In this document: piece by piece, positions 58,728 to 64,000 of the stretch
Numbering within the stretch: position 1 is the first letter of the stretch
Layout of the letters: each line of letters begins with the position of its first letter
Assembly: GCA_000711775.1 (NCBI GenBank)
Contig: ARYC01000572.1
Span: forward strand, 61,592-125,591
Length of the DNA: 64,000 nucleotides
Source: Oxytricha trifallax
Lineage: Eukaryota; Ciliophora; Spirotrichea; Sporadotrichida; Oxytrichidae
Reading direction: 5' to 3'
The notes under the pieces: generated by a model
Database searches by the model: none
The model's input: only the letters and a program-made list of their open reading frames with translations
What the model was told of the DNA's origin: nothing
Program-made: the position numbers and the translations under genes

Positions 58728-61252
58728 ATGGAATCTTACTTAAAATGTGAAAATTGTCAATCTTACTTTAACTTATCAAATCACAAGCCAATACTTTTCA
58801 TGGAGTGCTTAGATACAGTATGCTTGGAATGTGTTAAGAATTTGGAACTTGCAAATCAATTTGAAGATAATTAATACAAATGCTGCTTAAATAATGAACA
58901 CATAGAAACAATTTAAAGCGATAATTATGAAAGTTTGAAGGTAAATTAAGCTATAATTAGAAATATTGAATCTTAGAAGAAATATCCAATTGCTTGTTAA
59001 GTACATGAGAGTTAAATCGCTTAGTATCTTGTCAAAAATTAGGATAAAATCGTGTGTGAAATGTGCTTATATGCACTTTAATAAGAATGTAGTTAAGATT
59101 TGGACATTAGAGAGATTAGTAAAGTTGGGATTAAGAGATATGCATCAGAGAGCATCGAGTTTTTAGAGAAAGGGATTTAAATTTTAAATTTATAAAAAAG
59201 TAAGATGCTCTTTATTAGCTAAGAAAACATAGATTTAAAAGGAGAAGATGTTATTTAAATGCTTAATACAAACTAGAAACTATTCCAAAGCACTCTTTAA
59301 AACTAGGATGATCTTTTATAGATAGATAAAGACCTGGTAGATTCAAATTTTATAAAATACAAGTAAATCATTGACAATCAAGTTATATAAAACGGATTAG
59401 AAGTCTAAGAGGTGTAGTAGAATTCTTAGAATCAAAACCCCAAAACCCCTTAATGAGTTTTATATGTGTTTTGATTGATGAGGGTAATGTTGGGGATTAG
59501 GGTTTATTTGAGCAAGGAAGTATCATTTTTACTCTAGTTATGAAATTTTGAAAATTTAATATGATCATCATTTTAATACTCAACTTATATGTTTTCATAT
59601 TTATATACATGTTATAGCATTTTTATTAAAAAAAGATAAGTTTGAGAGACATTTTTATCTGTTTTACATTTTTTTCATAAGTTATAACTTTTCCTGATCG
59701 TTTTTATCAATTTAGATGATTGCATCTTTTTAAAAATTGGCATTTATGCACAAATATTTTTGAAGTTTTCACAAAAAGTTATTTTTAAAATAAATTCAAC
59801 ACTTTCATTCCTTTTAGCTTGCGTTCTTTATTATCATATTTTCTTCCAATAAAAAAAAGCTTGGTAACATAAGTAAAATTTAAATGAAAAATATGTATAA
59901 AATGAGTGATTTTAAGGTGATTGATATCAACAATTATGTAATGATTTAGTTCCAGAAGTATTATAAATGGATATCAATCTTAAAATTTTGTATTTCTTAT
60001 TTCTATTAATTTTAGGACACCTATCAAATATGGGTATCTTATAGGAGGTCAACCCTGTAAAGAGAAATGGAGAAAGTTTGCAAAAACTGTATCAAATTTC
60101 AGAGATAGATTTCCATTTTGGCCAATTAAATTCCATTAAATTAGTACTAAATTTGTTTTAATTTAATTAGTACCGGTACTTAATTTGTTAAATTTTTATT
60201 GGTTCCAATTTAATAGTACCAAAACTTAATTAGTACCTAGTTTTAAATTAATGAGGTTTTAATGGAAAAGTTCCAAAATGGTTCAAAACCTAATTGGTAC
60301 CAGTACCAATTTGAATTTTTTCTAAGTTGGTACCAAAACATTAAAAAAAAGGAAGTTCCTAAGAATTAAAAGAAGATGCTTTCATAAAATTAGCTATTCT
60401 AATTAAATAAGCAAAGCAAACAATTAATGTACTATCATTAAAATTTTCGTAATGAAATAATTTCTTCATAGCATTTATGTAGATGTAGTGATGGTAAAAA
60501 ATAAAATATTAAATATCTCAACCATGAAAATAATAAATAACATTGAATCTAACAACAAAAATGAAACAAATCAAAAAGAAACTCTAATCCCCAACATTAC
60601 CCTCATTAATCAAAACATATATAAAACTCATTAAGGGGTTTTGGGGTTTTGAATGCCCATTTAAAACTATAACCAAAAGCTTATAATTAGGCCCTAATGA
60701 AATTTAATGATTTAATTGAAAAAGAATTAAAGAACTCTTACTCATTTCTTTCTAAATCAATAAATTATCAATAACAAAAAGGATATTTATTGTTATATAA
60801 GTCATGTCCCTAGGGATTTAAAATTAAGAATATTTAAGAGCATGTTTATAGCAAAGGATCAACAGTAACCTTCATTTTTAGTGAATTCGGATAAACATTT
60901 GGAATTTATTAATAGAAATCACTGATAGCATTTGAAAAGAGACCTGTTTCCAGATTTTTATAGATAGATCCAAATTCATTTATTCTATAGTTTGATAAAA
61001 AAAATTCATAAACCTATCAAGCATGATGGTACATTCTATTATTAACATTTAGATTCTCATGAAAGAATATAGTACAGAACTAGAGATATACAAATTTATC
61101 AGTCTGGTGATAATGATATTTCATGTGATTGCACATTTTTCGGAGAAAATTATGAATTTTCTTATCATGACAGCGAGTAGAATAGTAAATCATATCTTGG
61201 GGGTAATGACAAATTTAAAGTAATAGGAATAGAGATTTATTCTCATGTTTGA
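58728..61252 (+). CDS. RING/B-box and TLDc-domain protein, split by a TBE
   Basis: ATG 58728. The N-terminus has zinc-binding pairs: CENC near residue 7, CLDTVCLECV and a second CC pair (RING-like), then CQVHESQ and CEMCL (B-box-like). The frame runs to AAT (59430-59432), where the 1.2-kb element E6 begins, and resumes after the second AAT (60652-60654). The C-terminal TLDc domain includes LLYKSCPQGF, TVTFIFSEFGQTFGIY, CTFFGENYEFSYHDSE and FKVIGIEIYSHV, ending TGA 61250-61252. At an A8 run near 61000 one base too many breaks the frame, probably a sequence error. RING plus TLDc suggests ubiquitin-related signalling or oxidative-stress roles; this is inference. Confidence 0.8.
59433..60651. mobile_element. 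Non-autonomous TBE (E6, 1.2 kb) acting as an IES
   Basis: The terminal inverted repeats of about 73 bp differ at only three positions; each begins CAAAACCCCAAAACCCC. AAT is duplicated at both sides (59430-59432, 60652-60654), fitting the ANT target rule of Oxytricha TBEs. The inside has no gene and contains GGTACC-type palindromes (60150-60330). Keeping one AAT joins QQNSQN to AHLKLQPK in frame, so precise excision is needed for the host gene. Confidence 0.92.
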
Positions 61253-61259
61253 AATTATT

Positions 61260-61860
61260 AAAACACTTTTACTTAAATTTAAGTAACATTTTACTCATAA
61301 TGATAAATAATCAGCAGATTATTATCCATTGAAATGTTCTTTATTTGAAATTATATTTAACGAAAATTGATTTTACATAGCTTTTCTGATGATAATATAC
61401 AATATAAATCTTAGAAGATAAACATAAAAACATAATGTAAAATAATTATTAGATATTATTTTTAGTATTTTGTTTTAAATTTCCTAGAATTTTAATAAAT
61501 ATTTAACTCATTTAGTTAACAATTTATGAAAATTTTGTAGATTTTAATCTAATATAAAATCAGACATCTAATACTTCACTTATAATTATAACAATTTATA
61601 TAATAATTAATTATCTAAGGAACATCTCATTGCTTTCAGATAAGGTTAAATTTTAAAAATATTAATCTTTTTGTATAAAAACATAAAAACATTTTAATAT
61701 TAATTTTTTAGCATAATTTAATTATTTAGATTTTCAAATTGAAATTATTATTTTTTTAATAGAAATTAATTTAAATTTAAGAATTGAAATTCCATTTCTT
61801 TAATGATATGTATTAATATGAGAATAATGTATATAATTTTGCGAATATTTTATTAAATTA
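61260..61860. other. AT-rich stretch between convergent genes
   Basis: I see nothing coding. It holds the 3' flanks of the two TLDc genes. Confidence 0.6.
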
Positions 61861-61867
61861 TTAGATT

Positions 61868-62609
61868 TCATTTGATTGAGTAAACTTCCATTTCTAATAT
61901 TCTAAATATTTCACTTCCTCCTAAAAATGATTTTGACAAATCACTGTTAATAAAATTTGGGATTTCAAAAATATCATGAAATAAAACTGTATTCATAATC
62001 ATATTGTTCTATTCTTAAACTAGCTAAATTTCGTGAAAATTATATAATTTCTATTTATGATCATTATCATAATTATAGGTCCCGTAACCAAATTTACAAT
62101 ATGTTTTTAACGAATCAATTCTTATATTTAAGTCTCCTATAGGCTTATGAATTGAAAATTTATCGAGCTAGAAAATAAAGAAGTCTGAATCACTTTAAAA
62201 ATTGTTTTTAAAATTCCACATAGAAACTGAAGTATAAAATCCAAATATTTTTCCATGCTAACTCAACAAAAATGTTAGAGTTGGTCCTTTGCAATCACAA
62301 TATTCGTGATAAAATTCAGGCTTTAATCCATCTCTACTGCCTCTATAAAGCAAGTTTTAAGTTGAATTTTCCCAATTCTTAATAGCTCCTTTAAAAAATG
62401 AGTCTTTTCTATTAATTTCAAGAGCAACTTTTCTATAAAAATTGGCGAGCAATTTTGATTTATTTTCATCTATGTTCAAATTCTAATTAATAATATTTTA
62501 AGCTACATTTCCTTGAGCTTAACCTTGATCTAATACTTCTTGTGGTTAATTCTATTCTGGGTATAATTTAAAATTTTCCTTACTAATTTTGTTGACATTA
62601 ACTATGATT
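61868..62609 (-). CDS. TLDc-domain protein, 3' part, split by a TBE
   Basis: Read from the element border leftward: VNKISKENFKLYPEQNQPQE, a Gln/Asn-rich linker, then the TLDc domain: LLYRGSRDGLKPEFYHEYCD, GPTLTFLLSQHGKIFGFYTS, FIFQLDKFSIHK, YGTYNYDND and FLGGSEIFRILEMEVYSIK, with TGA 61868-61870. The frame is open up to ATT (62607-62609), where element E7 starts. The N-terminus must lie beyond the element, outside this window. It is convergent with the RING-TLDc gene, and the domain resemblance suggests an old inverted duplication. Confidence 0.8.
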
Positions 62610-64000
62610 CAAAACCCCAAAACCCTTTCAGTAGTTTGATTGAGTTTTTGATTGATAAAAGTAGACTATTAGTGAATACTTTATTAGGGTTTTAATAGGG
62701 TTTATGTAGGGGCTTAATGTTTAAATATTAGTATTTTAAGTGAGTATAACAAGCGAGTTTTTAAAATATTTCCCACAAACATAAGCTTCGAGTCATGTGG
62801 CAGTTCTCTGAATTTTATCTTTCTAAGTTGATGTTTGATTGTGTCTATTGTTTGTTAATTCGCTTAGCTTGGCTTGATAATAGTTGAGTATGCAAGTACT
62901 CTGAGACCTCCATTTATTTTATTTTTAATCGAGATACTGTTTGATTCTCTGCTTAGAATCTCTCTCACCCCTGCAGCTAAAGTAATCATTTCTTGGCATG
63001 TCGCTCTCTAATATTATTATTGCTAGAGCCCAGATATCCCATTAAGTGTCTCCATCTCTCCAATCCTCTCTCTCTGGAAAATATCCAGGAGTACCGTATA
63101 CATTTCCTTATGCAGAGGCTTGCACTCTTTGAGCTCTGTTGAAGTCTATAATATAAACTCTAAGAGGCTGAAAATTCAACATTTATATTCTCTGGCTTTA
63201 AGTCTCTATGAACATAACCTAGCTTGTGAAGATCTTCAATCCCCTCAACTATCTGCTATACTATCTAGCTAATTTATCTCTGACATCTATTGTCAGATAA
63301 TAATTCTCTGTAAGTCATTTCAAGTAATGGAAGCCTGAACGCTACATGATCTTTACCAAGTAAAATAGCATCAAGCTATATGATATGCCTGCACTTATTT
63401 AACTTTACCTTTTAAAGAGCATAATACTCATTTGCAAATTCCATTTGGAACTTGTCATCAGCAAGGAAGTAATTGAAAGGATATATCTTGTAAGCATATT
63501 AGTCATCAGTAATGACTCTCTTCTCTATTTTATCTTCAAGAGTGAGGTAGCTTTCTAGGCAAGAATCTAAGTCAAAAATTTATAATATGGGAATCTTCAT
63601 TGCCTCTCTTTTAACCATGATTTTATTGATCTCAGAGACTGGAAATTACTTGACTGCTTTCTTCATTTTAACTTACTTCTAGACTTCAACTCTAAGAGAC
63701 TCCACTGGGTTTCTTGATCTCCTCTTTTAGAGGAATCTATTCCCTGTAGGTGCATGAATAAAGACAAAACTTTAATTGTGCTTATTCTTTAAGTGCACTT
63801 TGAGGTCTCTAGTATGAGAATATGGCTTCTCACAGAACTCACAGACATACTTCCATCTTTCTTTTAATGCTTGAGATATAACCTTGGCATATCGTTGTGT
63901 ATATCTCTCAAGTGTCTCTTATAAGTTGCTTGTAAGAGAAAACTTTATTGCATTCTTTGTATTAATAGTCAACTTTGGCTGGTATTTATTAATGCTCTAT
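62610..64000. mobile_element. Telomere-bearing element E7 (TBE), left end, runs off the window
   Basis: It starts CAAAACCCCAAAACCC after ATT (62607-62609), with an inner block similar to that of E6. The zinc-finger/kinase frame begins 183 bp inside, reading toward the end, as expected for the 57-kDa gene of Oxytricha TBEs. The transposase and 22-kDa genes should follow beyond 64000. Confidence 0.88.
62793..64000 (-). pseudogene. TBE zinc-finger/kinase protein (57-kDa type), partial and frameshifted
   Basis: Two C2H2-type fingers come first (YKECNKVFSYKQL; CEFCEKPYSHTRDLKVHLKN), then a protein-kinase domain with the catalytic loop GYVHRDLKPENI, the metal site in IIDFNRAQ, a GTPGYFPER activation segment and DIWALAIIILE. 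DFN replaces the usual DFG. The end is TGA 62793-62795. The 5' end is outside the window. One frameshift lies near 63171-63174 (an A4 run) between PENINVEF and RVYIIDFN, and another between the two fingers near 63925. The copy is thus either decayed or affected by indel errors. The role in TBE biology is not established. Confidence 0.85.

Noticed and set aside
1-64000. CRISPR array, bacterial operons, ribosome binding sites
   Set aside because: The code, introns, IESs and C4A4 repeats show ciliate nuclear DNA; no regularly spaced repeats were seen.

Overview
The window looks like micronuclear (germline) DNA of a hypotrich ciliate of the Oxytricha type. TAA and TAG are read as glutamine and only TGA stops: every gene below depends on this, and synonymous changes between paralogs include TAA/CAA swaps. 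Telomere-type C4A4/G4T4 repeats sit at the ends of transposon-like elements flanked by 3-bp ANT target duplications, as in telomere-bearing elements (TBEs). Ordinary genes are cut by short AT-rich internal eliminated sequences (IESs) flanked by direct-repeat pointers, and removing an IES restores the reading frame. Introns are short (35-134 nt) and of GT..AG type.

Left part (1 to about 33 kb): an accessory array of four complete telomere-ended elements (E1-E4), the right tip of another (E0) and the left end of one more (E5). Within the array lie ten intact, intron-less minus-strand genes of one Gln-rich family (208-265 aa) sharing an INNYY-type motif, plus one truncated copy. Six of the genes are followed on their 3' side by a short plus-strand fragment of seryl-tRNA synthetase. 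Broken copies of an AVL9-MORN gene are also scattered there. The segment 1-2440 recurs almost unchanged at 21436-23875. I do not recognise the Gln-rich family.

Middle (33.8-51.1 kb): an AVL9-domain/MORN-repeat fusion gene with three IESs (+), a PAP2/sphingomyelin-synthase-like membrane enzyme (+), and a complete germline ELP1 (Elongator subunit 1) gene (-) spread over 12 kb. Two ELP1 IESs carry passengers. The 4.6-kb IES holds a C2-domain coiled-coil gene (-) and a MYCBP/AMY-1-like gene (+). The 2.2-kb IES holds a GC-rich island with 56-bp terminal inverted repeats that encodes unrecognised proteins. This is a nested, Russian-doll arrangement.

Right part (51.1-64 kb): an empty AT-rich stretch, a Tim17-family gene with three IESs, a Gln-rich/Tim17-like gene, and two convergent TLDc-domain genes. 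The first TLDc gene (RING/B-box-TLDc) is split by a 1.2-kb non-autonomous TBE whose removal to one AAT restores the frame. The second is split by a TBE that carries the zinc-finger/kinase ORF and runs off the window end. Functions are assigned by recognising motifs from memory; no database search was run.
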